64,000 nucleotides of DNA from Thiosymbion sp942492625 (GTDB lineage Bacteria; Pseudomonadota; Gammaproteobacteria; Chromatiales; Chromatiaceae). The stretch spans positions 186,001 through 250,000 of the forward strand of contig CALOFM010000005.1 of the NCBI GenBank assembly GCA_942492625.1, given 5' to 3'. The notes under the pieces were generated by a model. That model was not told the DNA's origin, did not search any database, and worked only from the letters and a program-made list of their open reading frames with translations. A program made the translations under genes and the position numbers. This document shows, piece after piece, positions 1 to 8,589 of the stretch. How positions within the stretch are numbered: the stretch's first letter is position 1; every line of letters starts with the position of its first letter.

Positions 1-586
1 CCGCATTGGCCGCGACCACGATATTGATGCAGGAGAGGGAGACGAAGCGCGAGTTGTCCCGGCCCACGGCCAGCACCACCGCACACATGAGCAGCGCCGT
101 GGTGAGGTTGTCGGCCACCGGCGAGATGAAGAAGGCGAAAATCCCGGTAAGCCAGAACAGCTTGCGGTAGGAAAAACCGGATCGCACCAGCCAGGCGCGC
201 AGGGCATCGAACACCAGCCGTTCGTCCATGGAGTTGATATAGGTCATCGCCACCAGCAGGAACAGAAATAGCTCGGAATACTCCAGGATATTGTGCCGAA
301 TCGCCTGCTCCGCGGCGTGAGGCATGCCATGGTTCGCGTAAACGACCGCGATCATCGCCCAGATGATGCCGGCCGCAAGCAGCACCGGCTTGGATTTGCG
401 CAGATGGGTGAACTCCTCGGCCATGACGAAGGCGTAGGCCACAATGAAGATAATCAAGGCCGTTATGCCGACTACGTGGTTGGTGAGGTCGATGTGCTCT
501 GCGCCCTCGGTAGAGGCCAGGACAGCCCCTGGAACCGCGCTGAGCACGGCAACAAAGGATAACAACGCGGCTGTAATTCTTTTCAA
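1..586 (-). CDS. nhaD: NhaD-type Na+/H+ antiporter, N-terminal part (cut by window edge)
   Basis: Inner-membrane sodium/proton antiporter of the ArsB/NhaD ion-transporter superfamily, which extrudes Na+ at high pH or salinity. The visible 195 residues begin with a signal-like hydrophobic stretch, followed by several membrane helices and the family-typical segments 'MAEEFTHLRKSKPVL' and 'ISPVADNLTTALL'. The start is a TTG at 586, chosen because a strong GAGGAG ribosome site lies six bases upstream and the NhaD homology begins right after the leader. The reading frame runs off the left edge, so the C-terminal half is missing here. It lies 41 bp downstream of the SulP gene on the same strand and is probably co-transcribed with it, which suggests linked Na+ and anion transport (inference). 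Family assignment rests on recognised sequence. Confidence 0.88.
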   Translation of the reverse strand, partial: MKRITAALLSFVAVLSAVPGAVLASTEGAEHIDLTNHVVGITALIIFIVAYAFVMAEEFTHLRKSKPVLLAAGIIWAMIAVVYANHGMPHAAEQAIRHNILEYSELFLFLLVAMTYINSMDERLVFDALRAWLVRSGFSYRKLFWLTGIFAFFISPVADNLTTALLMCAVVLAVGRDNSRFVSLSCINIVVAANA

Positions 587-627
587 GTTCTACTCCTCGT
601 TTGTCGTTGCGGAAGTCCGCATTCGGC

Positions 628-2385
628 TCAGCGCGCGCATTCGAGAAAGATGCGCCGCTCGCACGTCTCGCAGATGGTCTTGTCGAGCTTCTGGTAGATG
701 CCGCGGATGCCGGCGTGCTTCGATAGGAAAATGTTTCTCGCCCCTTCCTCGTCCATGCAGCCGCAGCGCGCCAACGGCTCGCGCAACCCCTGCTTGACGT
801 TGATGAGATAGAAGCCACCGCCATCGCCTTTGCGCCGCCTGGATTCCTTGGCGAGCGCGGTACCACCATGCAGGTCGACGAAGTTGATCCCGCTGGCCAC
901 GATGGCCAGGTGCTTTTGCTCCGGATGCTCAGTGCGCAGGTGGTCGAAGATCCGCTCCACATGGTTGACCGAACCGAAGAACAGGGACCCATCGATGCGG
1001 ATGACGCGCAGCTGCGGGCATTGGGGCAGGACCGGCTCGCTTGAGAAGGTCCTGTCGGGCTGGCGGGGGTCCGGTGCCAGGGTGACGATGCGTGGCTTGG
1101 AGGTGCGGTCGAGATAGAGCACCAGGGAAAGCAGCACGCCGGCGAAAATGGCGAACTCCAACTCCAGAAACAGGGCCGACAGGAATGTGACCGCCAGCAC
1201 CGCCGTCTCGCGTTTGGACGCATGCAGAATGTGACGGATTTCTTTGAAGTCGACCAGCCCCCAGGCGACAAGGAACAGCACGCCGGCCATGGCTGCCTTG
1301 GGTAAATAGCTCGCCAGCGGTGCTACCAGCAGCACAATCACCATGAGCAGGAGCCCGGCGAACACGGCCGCGAGCGGTGTGCGCGCGCCCGCCTCGTAGT
1401 TGACCCCGCTGCGGTTGAAGGAGCCGGTGGCGACGTAGCCGGAGAAGAACGACCCTGCGATGTTGGAAAGGCCTTGACCGATGAACTCCTGGTTTCCGTC
1501 GATGCGGTAGCCGCCCCTGGCCGCGAGCGAGCGGCCGATGGAAACCGCCTCGGTGAGGGCGAAGAGGGTAACCGCCAGTGCAGAAGGTGCCAGTTGCTTG
1601 ATGTTGCCGAGGGTCAAGGCGGGCGCCGAGAGGGGCGGCAGACTGGCCGGAAGAGCACCCACGGTAGCGATACCGGTTGTCTCTGCTCCCAGCAGATAGT
1701 CGAGAGCGATGGCCGCCAGGCTTCCTCCCAACATCGCGGCGATCATGTAGGGAAGGCGGGGAAGCCAACGTTTGACCGCCATGCCGATCAGCAATGTTGA
1801 GACAGCCACGGCGGTCGCGCTGGGGTTGATCTCCGCGACATGACCGCCGAGCTCGATCAGGATATCGTGAAAGTGACCGCCGCCGTCCATGGGCACCCCG
1901 AAGAAGTGCTTGAGCTGCTTGGCGGCAATCAGCAGGGCCGCCCCGGCGGTAAAACCCACCACCACCGAGTGGGAGATGAAGTTGACCAGGGCGCCCATGC
2001 GGGCGAGGCCCAGGACCAGCTCGAGCACCCCGACCATGAAGGTGAGCGTAAGCGCGAGCGTCACATAATCCGGCGTCCCGGGTATCGCAACGAGCGAAAG
2101 GGAGGAGAAGAGCACCACCGACGCCGCTGTGGTAGGCCCGGACACCAAGTGGCGTGAGGAGCCGAAAAAGGCGGCGACGATGGCAGGAACCATGCCCGCA
2201 TAGAGGCCGTACTCCGGGGGCATGCCGGCAATGGTGGCGAAGGCCACACCCTGGGGTAGGACCACGATGGCGCCGGTCAGCGCCGCTGTCAGGTCGGCCT
2301 TGAGCTCCGCGCGCCCCACACCCGGCAGCCAAGTCATGAACGGCACCAGCCAGGACCAACGTGGGAAAATCTGTGTCGTTTGCAT
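628..2385 (-). CDS. SulP family anion permease with C-terminal STAS domain
   Basis: 585-residue inner-membrane transporter of the SulP/SLC26 family. Members carry sulfate, bicarbonate (the BicA type) or other anions, often with Na+ or H+. The N-terminal two thirds form the membrane domain, with the family signature around 'VLPQGVAFATIAGMPPEYG' and 'VSGPTTAASVVLFSS'. Residues about 435-560 look like a cytoplasmic STAS domain. The tail after the STAS domain is cysteine-rich (CETCERRIFLEC), which is unusual and could bind a metal or sense redox state (inference). The length is normal for the family. Its neighbours are NhaD downstream and an SLC13 permease upstream, with no large gaps. An Na+-driven bicarbonate role is possible in a carbon-fixing organism, but the substrate cannot be told from sequence. 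Confidence 0.88.
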   Translation of the reverse strand: MQTTQIFPRWSWLVPFMTWLPGVGRAELKADLTAALTGAIVVLPQGVAFATIAGMPPEYGLYAGMVPAIVAAFFGSSRHLVSGPTTAASVVLFSSLSLVAIPGTPDYVTLALTLTFMVGVLELVLGLARMGALVNFISHSVVVGFTAGAALLIAAKQLKHFFGVPMDGGGHFHDILIELGGHVAEINPSATAVAVSTLLIGMAVKRWLPRLPYMIAAMLGGSLAAIALDYLLGAETTGIATVGALPASLPPLSAPALTLGNIKQLAPSALAVTLFALTEAVSIGRSLAARGGYRIDGNQEFIGQGLSNIAGSFFSGYVATGSFNRSGVNYEAGARTPLAAVFAGLLLMVIVLLVAPLASYLPKAAMAGVLFLVAWGLVDFKEIRHILHASKRETAVLAVTFLSALFLELEFAIFAGVLLSLVLYLDRTSKPRIVTLAPDPRQPDRTFSSEPVLPQCPQLRVIRIDGSLFFGSVNHVERIFDHLRTEHPEQKHLAIVASGINFVDLHGGTALAKESRRRKGDGGGFYLINVKQGLREPLARCGCMDEEGARNIFLSKHAGIRGIYQKLDKTICETCERRIFLECAR

Positions 2386-2502
2386 CGTGTCGCGGCCGTG
2401 GCGAAAGGGTGGTCGGAGTATGACGATCGGCGTTGATGAAGCCCTGCCGCCGATTAGCTCTCTCCCCAGGGCCGATCGGATGGGTTCGTGATCGTCAACC
2501 CG

Positions 2503-4485
2503 TCAAAAAACCAAGTTCATCATCGAGAGCATCACAACCAGGAAGAGTACCGTCATGATTCCCCCCGCACGCATGAAGTCGGCTACTCGATAGCCGGCGG
2601 GACCCATGATCAGGGCGTTGACCTGGTGCGTGGGGATTAGGAAGGAATTGGAGGTGGCAATGGCTACGGTGAGGGCGAACATTGCGGGGTCGGCGCCCGC
2701 GCCGATGGCGATATTGACCGCCAGCGGAACCAGCAGCACCGTGGCGCCGACATTGGACATGACCAGGGTGAAAAAGGTTGCCAGCACCGCCACCGCTGCC
2801 TGGATCACCCACGCGGGCATATTCCCGACCACGGCTAGAACCTGATCGGCGATCCATTTGGCGGTGCCGCTGGTCTCTACCGCGAGGCCGAGAGGAATGA
2901 GGGAGGCGAGCAGGAACACTGTCTTCCAGCTCACGGCCGCATAGGCCTCCTCGATGGTCAGCACCCGCGAGAGCACCATGCCCGAGGCACCGGTGAGCAG
3001 CGCTACGGAGAGACGCAGGTCCGTAAAGAGCACGAGCCCCAGTGCGATGGCGAAGAACACGCCCGCCGACACGACCTTGTGCGGGCGCAGCTCCTCGTGG
3101 GGATACTCGGTGGTCACTACGACGAAGTTGCGGTCCTTCTCCAATCGGGCCAGGGCGTCCCAAGTGACGTGGGCGACAATGGTATCGCCGCCCTGCAAAG
3201 GGAGGTCGCGAATACCTTCGCCCTCGTGCAGTGTCTCGCCGCCGCGGTGCAGTGCCACCATGGCCAGCCCATAAGTCTTGCGCAGCCAGATCTCGCGGGC
3301 GCTCTTGCCGATCAAGGTGGAGCCCGGCGGGATGACCACTTCGGCGATGCCGGACTTTGCCGGAGAAAGCGCCTCCTCGAAGGCGTCGAATTCGTCGCGG
3401 ACCTGCAGGCCGAAGTGCTCGGCGAACGCCTTGCAGCTATCGGGCGCGGCGATGATGCCGATCACCCCCCGGGCTTCGAAGGGCACCTCCCGCGCGATAC
3501 TGTTCGGGCCGACACGCAGCTCGGCGCTACTTCCTATCATGGCGACCACGCGAACTCGGTAGTCGTGCTCCACATCGTGCAGCCGCAGGCCCACCAGCGC
3601 ACTATCTGCGGGGACCACCATCTCGCGCATGCAGTGCCGGAATCCATAGGTGTCCCGAAAGTAGTCCATGGCGTCCGCAGGCGAACCGTCCGCGCTCTTC
3701 GTGGCCGGCAACACCCAGCGGCCCGCGAGCACGAAATAGACGATGCCCGCGGCCACGAGGGCCAGGCCGATCGGCGTCACCGAGAACAGGGACCAGGTGT
3801 CCATCTGTTGCTCCGGCGGCAAGGCTTTGTTGGACGTGAGGATCAGGTCGTTGAGCAGAATGAGCGGGCTGGAGCCCACCATGGTGACCGTCCCGCCCAG
3901 GATGGCGCAGAACCCCATGGGCATGAGCAGCCGGGACATGGGAATACCGGAACGGGCCGAAATGCGGCCCACAACCGGCAGAAACAAGGCCGCCGCGCCC
4001 ACGTTCTGCATGAAGCTGGAAATGATCGCCACGGTACCGGAGATAATGGGGATGATGCGCGCTTCGGTAATCCCGCCGGCCTTCAGGATGAAGACGGCGA
4101 CCTTACTCATGATCCCCGTCTTGTCCAGGCCGGCACCGATGATCATCACGGCGATGATGGAGATGACGGCATTCGAGGCGAAGCCGTCGAACAGGTGCGC
4201 CGTATCCACCAGTCCCTGTTGCAGACCCATGACGGGGGCGAGCAGCGAGGTCAGTCCCAGCAGCACCATCACGGTGGCGGCGGCTACGTCCACTCCCACG
4301 ACCTCGAAGGCAAACAGGTAAATGGTGAAAAGGAGAATACCGGAGACCCAGGCGATCTCCACCGTGGGCACGACGTAGGCCATGAAGGCACCCGCCAACG
4401 CAAATACAGCGACGGCAATCCACTGCTTAAGGTTGGGAATGCCAGGGTTGGGGATGACTCTTTCTTCGTCTGCCAGGGTGATCAT
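2503..4485 (-). CDS. SLC13 (DASS) family permease with two TrkA-C domains
   Basis: 660-residue inner-membrane carrier. The layout is the usual one for bacterial SLC13 permeases: an N-terminal bundle of about six helices, two cytoplasmic TrkA-C (RCK-C) regulatory domains between roughly residues 235 and 400, then a second helical half. Conserved family pieces are visible, such as 'ISSFMQNVGAAALFLPV' in the first half and 'VMSNVGATVLLVPLAV' in the second, the two inverted repeats that form the transport site. Relatives move sulfate, thiosulfate, tungstate or dicarboxylates with Na+. Sulfate or another sulfur oxyanion is plausible given the SulP neighbour, but this is inference. It follows the small unknown gene ending at 4608 on the same strand. 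Confidence 0.85.
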   Translation of the reverse strand: MITLADEERVIPNPGIPNLKQWIAVAVFALAGAFMAYVVPTVEIAWVSGILLFTIYLFAFEVVGVDVAAATVMVLLGLTSLLAPVMGLQQGLVDTAHLFDGFASNAVISIIAVMIIGAGLDKTGIMSKVAVFILKAGGITEARIIPIISGTVAIISSFMQNVGAAALFLPVVGRISARSGIPMSRLLMPMGFCAILGGTVTMVGSSPLILLNDLILTSNKALPPEQQMDTWSLFSVTPIGLALVAAGIVYFVLAGRWVLPATKSADGSPADAMDYFRDTYGFRHCMREMVVPADSALVGLRLHDVEHDYRVRVVAMIGSSAELRVGPNSIAREVPFEARGVIGIIAAPDSCKAFAEHFGLQVRDEFDAFEEALSPAKSGIAEVVIPPGSTLIGKSAREIWLRKTYGLAMVALHRGGETLHEGEGIRDLPLQGGDTIVAHVTWDALARLEKDRNFVVVTTEYPHEELRPHKVVSAGVFFAIALGLVLFTDLRLSVALLTGASGMVLSRVLTIEEAYAAVSWKTVFLLASLIPLGLAVETSGTAKWIADQVLAVVGNMPAWVIQAAVAVLATFFTLVMSNVGATVLLVPLAVNIAIGAGADPAMFALTVAIATSNSFLIPTHQVNALIMGPAGYRVADFMRAGGIMTVLFLVVMLSMMNLVF

Positions 4486-4607
4486 CGGTTTGTCTCGTAC
4501 TACATGTGGTTAATTCGGACCGCACACCGTGCGCCGGCGACGAATCCAGGGTTCATTGCGGCTCAAGCGCACGCAAGCATGCGATGCCTACCGCAGGCGG
4601 CAGGCCG

Positions 4608-5168
4608 CTAGGCTGCGTACACGGAAAAAGATTTCGGCGGGGTATGGCCCCCGACCAGGACCAGGGGTACCTGCACGCCCGCCGTTTGCAGGATGCGCTC
4701 GGTCAGCTCGCGGGCCAGGTCATCTGCCACCGTGGCGACCAGGTAGATCAGGGACGGATGGCTGCAAACGTAGTCACGCAGCGCCTCGGCCCCTGCGTGC
4801 GGCAGATTCACCTGAGACACTTGCGTCCCGGTTTGTCTGGCCGTGCGACTCAGCTTCCGGACCTCATCCTCTCTCGCCGGCGTGCCACCCAGACGCACCA
4901 AGTCCAGCACCGCAGCATGGCGCCGGCAGGCGCCCAAGGCGAAATCCAGGGCCGGGGCCTCGATACTACCGGCTGAGATCAGGGCGATGCGGCGCCCCAT
5001 TCCGCTGAGACCGAAGCGCCGACTCACGGCACCAACGGGGGATGCGGGCTTGCGCGGCGGCTCAATGCCAAGCACCTCGAGCTTCTGTTCCGTGGACAGG
5101 TAATCGGCGGCATCCTGGTATGCGAGGCCTTCCAGGACGCGCTTGAGGTTGTCGGTTAGCTTACCCAT
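4608..5168 (-). CDS. conserved-looking protein of unknown function upstream of the SLC13 permease
   Basis: I do not recognise this gene. From the chosen ATG at 5168 it encodes 186 residues; an upstream ATG at 5216 would add 16 residues, but the product from 5168 starts with a convincing helix (MGKLTDNLKRVLEGLAYQD). An AGGAG lies about 13 bases before the 5168 start, rather far away. After a short helical region and a Pro-rich linker, the second half (about residues 60-186) alternates beta-like hydrophobic strands with helices ('RIALISAGSIEAPALDF', 'QVPLVLVGGHTPPKSF'), like a Rossmann or universal-stress fold. There are no membrane segments. It stands first in the anion transporter operon and just opposite the histidine kinase gene, so a cytosolic regulatory or accessory role for the transporters is possible. 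It ends in TAG. Confidence 0.6.
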   Translation of the reverse strand: MGKLTDNLKRVLEGLAYQDAADYLSTEQKLEVLGIEPPRKPASPVGAVSRRFGLSGMGRRIALISAGSIEAPALDFALGACRRHAAVLDLVRLGGTPAREDEVRKLSRTARQTGTQVSQVNLPHAGAEALRDYVCSHPSLIYLVATVADDLARELTERILQTAGVQVPLVLVGGHTPPKSFSVYAA

Positions 5169-5284
5169 CGACTCGTCTGCTCCTGTTCTCGTTGTCTCAC
5201 TATCAGCAACGAGCATGCCAAGACCGATCGATCTATAACATGCTGATTATTAAATGAAAAAGTCTCTTTTCCCATCGGAGCTTC

Positions 5285-5303
5285 GTGTTGCGAATTGCAA
5301 CAC
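5285..5303. promoter_or_regulatory. inverted repeat, candidate operator between transporter operon and two-component genes
   Basis: Perfect 7-bp arms GTGTTGC and GCAACAC separated by five bases (GAATT). It lies in the divergent intergenic region between the unknown gene (minus) and the histidine kinase (plus). A second, less perfect copy starts at 5365. Two copies of the same dyad in a shared promoter region suggest a regulator binding site; the sigma-54 activator encoded just downstream is the obvious candidate. This is inference from position and symmetry only. Confidence 0.45.
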
Positions 5304-5364
5304 TCTGGAGTGCCGATGATGCGGTGCGGCATTTCTGCGGGGGGTAGAGATGGCTTTGGACACG

Positions 5365-5381
5365 GTGTTGCAAGTTGTTAC
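5365..5381. promoter_or_regulatory. second, degenerate copy of the GTGTTGC dyad
   Basis: The left arm GTGTTGC matches the copy at 5285 exactly. The five-base spacer is AAGTT and the right arm is degenerate (GTTAC...). It ends about 34 bases before the histidine kinase start codon. Its closeness to that start suggests autoregulation, but no binding evidence exists here. Confidence 0.35.
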
Positions 5382-5414
5382 GCTCCGTTTCGATCTGTAA
5401 TAGTCTGACGGTCC

Positions 5415-6884
5415 ATGCCCAGCATTCACCGCAAAATAACCGTCTCCTACGGCGCAATGGCGGCAGTCATCGCTGCACTGGCCTTGTTCGCCTTTCTCGA
5501 CCACCTGTACCTCGAACGTCGTGTGCACGAGGGCGTGGTCGTCCAGGATTTCAAGGACGCCACCCTGGAAATGCGGCGCTACGAGAAGAACCTGTTCCTT
5601 TACGAGGATCGGGATACCGCCCTGGAGCTGATGCGCTTCGTGCAGCGGGCCGGGGACATCCTCAACCGCGAGCGGCTGGATCTGCGCTCCCTGGCCCCTG
5701 GCAACGACCTGGACGCACTGCAGGCGGAGCTGTCCAGCTACGCGGTGCTGGTGGAGCGTTACTTCGATGGGGAAGCACCCGCACTGCAAGAGGAGATCCG
5801 CGCGGTCGGCCACCGCATTTCCAGCAGCGCAGAGCAGCTGGCGGGATGGGAACGGCAAACCCTAGCCGAAGCCGTAGCCCGCTCTCGGCGGGCCCTGGCG
5901 GTGTCGTTTCTGCTCGTGGTGCCGGCCGTGGTCCTGGTCGGTCGGGGGCTGTCCAAAGCGGTGATGCAACCCCTACGCGAGCTCGTGCAGGACCTGGAGC
6001 CCATCGCCGAAGGTCGGCTGGACAGGCTCGGAACCAGATCCAAGAACCAGGAGCTGGTGACCTTCGCACAGGCCATCAACCACGTGCTCGACGAGCTGGA
6101 GCTGCGTCGGCAGCGCCTGTTGCAGTCCGAGAAGCTGGCCGCCCTGGGCACCTTGGCGGCGGGAGTGGCACATGAGATCAACAATCCCCTGTCCAACATC
6201 TCGTCCTCGGCTCAGCTACTGGCGGAAGAATTGGAGGGAACCAAGCAGACGTCGCTCAAGGCTTGGGCAAGCCAGATCGTGGGAGAGACCGAGCGCGCCC
6301 ATCGCACCGTCTCGGCGCTGCTCGAATTCGGACGGCGCCAGGAATTCGTCCTGGAGCCGGTGGAGCTGAAGCAACTCCTGCAGAAGACCCTGCTGTTGCT
6401 GCGCAGCCCCGTACGCACATCGGGCGCCGAGGTGAGCCTGCGGGTACCGGCGGGACTCGAGGTGCTCGCCGACGCTCAGCGCCTGCAGCAGGTCTTCATC
6501 AACCTAATCCGCAACGCCTTGTTGGCCAGTGAGAGCGGCGCGCATGTGGTGGTCACGGCCGCCCGGTGCAACGAGGCAGTGAAGCTTCAGCTGGGAGAGG
6601 GTCTGATGATCGGAGAGCCGGAGTGCGAGGGTGCTGGCGCAGTGCAGATCGAGGTCGCTGACGATGGTCCGGGCATACCGCCGGACGTCCTGCCGCGGAT
6701 CTTCGAGCCCTTCTTCACCACCCGGGATACTGGCCAGGGCATGGGTCTGGGCCTCTACATCGTCCAGGACATCGTGCAGCAGCTCGGGGGCTGCATCGGT
6801 GTCGCCTCCGAGATGGGGCGAGGGACCCGGGTCCTGCTGCGGCTGCGAAGTGCGAAAGAGCCTGTGCGGGAGGAGAATGCGTGA
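5415..6884 (+). CDS. membrane sensor histidine kinase of the NtrB/ZraS type
   Basis: 489 residues. A transmembrane helix at about 8-28, a periplasmic sensor region of some 120 residues, a second helix at about 155-175, then a HAMP-like linker. The HisKA dimerisation domain carries the phosphoacceptor His253 in 'AAGVAHEINNPLSNI'. The HATPase domain shows the N box 'FINLIRNALLAS', the G1 box 'VADDGPGIP', the F box 'IFEPFFTTRD' and the G2 box 'GQGMGLGLYIV'. It senses an unknown signal and phosphorylates its partner; the gene overlaps the downstream activator by four bases (GTGA), so the pair is translationally coupled. It is divergent from the anion transporter operon, with two dyad repeats between them. 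The ligand cannot be inferred. Confidence 0.93.
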   Translation: MPSIHRKITVSYGAMAAVIAALALFAFLDHLYLERRVHEGVVVQDFKDATLEMRRYEKNLFLYEDRDTALELMRFVQRAGDILNRERLDLRSLAPGNDLDALQAELSSYAVLVERYFDGEAPALQEEIRAVGHRISSSAEQLAGWERQTLAEAVARSRRALAVSFLLVVPAVVLVGRGLSKAVMQPLRELVQDLEPIAEGRLDRLGTRSKNQELVTFAQAINHVLDELELRRQRLLQSEKLAALGTLAAGVAHEINNPLSNISSSAQLLAEELEGTKQTSLKAWASQIVGETERAHRTVSALLEFGRRQEFVLEPVELKQLLQKTLLLLRSPVRTSGAEVSLRVPAGLEVLADAQRLQQVFINLIRNALLASESGAHVVVTAARCNEAVKLQLGEGLMIGEPECEGAGAVQIEVADDGPGIPPDVLPRIFEPFFTTRDTGQGMGLGLYIVQDIVQQLGGCIGVASEMGRGTRVLLRLRSAKEPVREENA

Positions 6885-8257
6885 ACGGCACACGCATGCT
6901 GATCGTGGACGACGAGCCCGTTGCCGTAAGCAACCTGGCGTACGCCCTGGGCAAGAGCGGCCACAAGGTGGTCACGCGTACCAGTGGGGCGGGGGCCCTG
7001 GAGGTGTTGGACAGCGAGCCCTTCGACGTGGTGCTTACCGACCTGCGTATGGAGCGCGTGGACGGCATGATGGTCCTGCGCCGCGCCTTGGAGCGCGACC
7101 CCGATCAAGCGGTCATTATCATTACCGGTCACGCCACCCTGCCGTCGGCGGTGGAGGCGATCAAGGCCGGCGCCTACGACTACATCGAGAAGCCGTTTCG
7201 CCTGGAACAGGTCCGCGCCGTGGTCGCCAAGGCCGCGGAGCTGGTGCACCTGAGACGAGAGAACCGCGACCTGCGCGAGCGCGCGGGGACGGTGGGTAAC
7301 GCCGACCTGCGCCTCATCACTCAGAATCCGGGCATGCTCCGCCTGCTTCAGACTGCGCGCGAGGTGGCCCCCACCGACAGCAATGTCCTAATCCTGGGGG
7401 AGAGCGGGACCGGCAAAGAGCTGGTCGCCCGCCACCTGCACGCACACAGCCGCCGCGCCCGGGGACCCTTCGTCGCCGTCAACTGCGGGGCCTTCCAGGA
7501 AGAACTGCTCGCCAACGAGCTGTTTGGTCACGAGAAAGGCGCCTACACCGGCGCCGTTGACGCCAGGCCCGGCCTCATTGAGGCGGCCCGGGGCGGCACC
7601 CTGTTCCTGGACGAGATCGCCGAAATGTCCCAGTCGATGCAGGTCAAGCTCCTGCGCGCGATCCAGGAGCGCGAAGTGCTGCGCCTGGGCTCGGTGAAGC
7701 CTCGGCCGGTGGATGTACGCTTCGTCTCCGCAACCCTGCGCGATCTGCATTCCGAAGTCGCAGCGGGACGTTTCCGCCAAGACCTGTACTACCGGATGGA
7801 TGTAGTGAGCCTGACATTGCCGCCGCTGGCGGAGCGCCGCGACGACATCCCTCTGCTAGCCTTCTATTTTCTCAGGAAGCACGCTTTGCGCATGGACAAG
7901 CTGGTTCAGGACATCGATCCCGAGACCACGGCCCTTCTCTGCGAGTACGACTTTCCGGGCAACGTGCGCGAGCTGGAGAACATAATCGAGCGCGGCGTCG
8001 CCCTGGCGCGCGGCGCCACCCTCACGGCGCGCGCCCTGCCTCCGGCCCTGGCGGAGCGGGCCATTCAAGTTATTCGCGAGAAGGAAGGCCGCCTGCCGAC
8101 CCTGGAAGAAAGAGAGGCCGACTATATTCGCTGGGTGCTCGAAAAGAGTGCCGGCAACCGCACCCAAGCCGCGCGCATCCTGGGCATCGACCGTGTATCC
8201 CTGTGGCGCAAGCTCAAGCGTCTTGGACTCGCAGAGGGTGACCAGAGTAGTGAATAG
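6881..8257 (+). CDS. sigma-54-dependent response regulator, NtrC/AtoC class
   Basis: 458-residue transcription activator. The receiver domain (about 1-120) has the acidic pair DDE at 10-12 and phosphorylation site Asp54 in 'LTDLRM'. The AAA+ domain (about 140-375) has Walker A 'GESGTGKE', the sigma-54 contact loop in the variant GAYTGA and Walker B 'GGTLFLDEIAEM'. The C-terminal Fis-type helix-turn-helix is at 'NRTQAARILGIDRVSLWRK'. The start is GTG at 6881, backed by an AGGAGA site and overlapping the kinase stop. When phosphorylated it should open sigma-54 promoters. Its targets are unknown; the divergent transporter operon and the BT1 transporter gene downstream are candidates. The stop codon is TAG, showing that amber is a normal terminator in this genome. 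Confidence 0.95.
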   Translation: MNGTRMLIVDDEPVAVSNLAYALGKSGHKVVTRTSGAGALEVLDSEPFDVVLTDLRMERVDGMMVLRRALERDPDQAVIIITGHATLPSAVEAIKAGAYDYIEKPFRLEQVRAVVAKAAELVHLRRENRDLRERAGTVGNADLRLITQNPGMLRLLQTAREVAPTDSNVLILGESGTGKELVARHLHAHSRRARGPFVAVNCGAFQEELLANELFGHEKGAYTGAVDARPGLIEAARGGTLFLDEIAEMSQSMQVKLLRAIQEREVLRLGSVKPRPVDVRFVSATLRDLHSEVAAGRFRQDLYYRMDVVSLTLPPLAERRDDIPLLAFYFLRKHALRMDKLVQDIDPETTALLCEYDFPGNVRELENIIERGVALARGATLTARALPPALAERAIQVIREKEGRLPTLEEREADYIRWVLEKSAGNRTQAARILGIDRVSLWRKLKRLGLAEGDQSSE

Positions 8258-8333
8258 GACACCGAAGAGCCGTTACCTCGCAAGTGCGAAGCGGCGGAAC
8301 CCGTAAGCCAGCCCAGGCTCCACTGTATGCACG

Positions 8334-8358
8334 GACTGTCTGCAGTTTGCAGATAGTC
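8334..8358. promoter_or_regulatory. inverted repeat upstream of the BT1 transporter gene
   Basis: Near-perfect 10-bp arms GACTGTCTGC and GCAGATAGTC (one mismatch) around a five-base spacer AGTTT. It sits in the 317-bp gap between the response regulator and the BT1 transporter, the rest of which shows no gene. The TGC-N5-GCA core and spacer length match the dyad at 5285, so it may be another site for the same regulator. Weak inference. Confidence 0.3.
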
Positions 8359-8589
8359 TGGTTCGGCCGTGATGTTTGCAGGCTGCTCGCCCGATGTGGC
8401 AGGTCGGTGCATCCACCGAACGCGAGAACCTTCGCCCCGGGGGGCGGGCATCCACCTGTCGCTCTGCTAAACTTCCGAGCGGGTAACCGGGCCTTACTCG
8501 GGAAAGCCACCCGCTTGCGCGGCTCTCTCACAGCCGGCAAACATCGCCAGGTTTCCCGCGCCCTGCGTGGATGATTGGTTTTTTTGGAA

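Noticed and set aside
3079..4611. 510-codon plus-strand open frame
   Set aside because: It is the shadow of the SLC13 permease gene: His/Gly/Gln-rich random composition, no ribosome site, no domain.
5217..5414. Sigma-54 (-24/-12) promoters for the transporter operon, kinase and BT1 genes
   Set aside because: Several GG/GC pairs were examined here and at 8258-8574, but none has the required ten-base interval with a good TGGCAC-N5-TTGC match.
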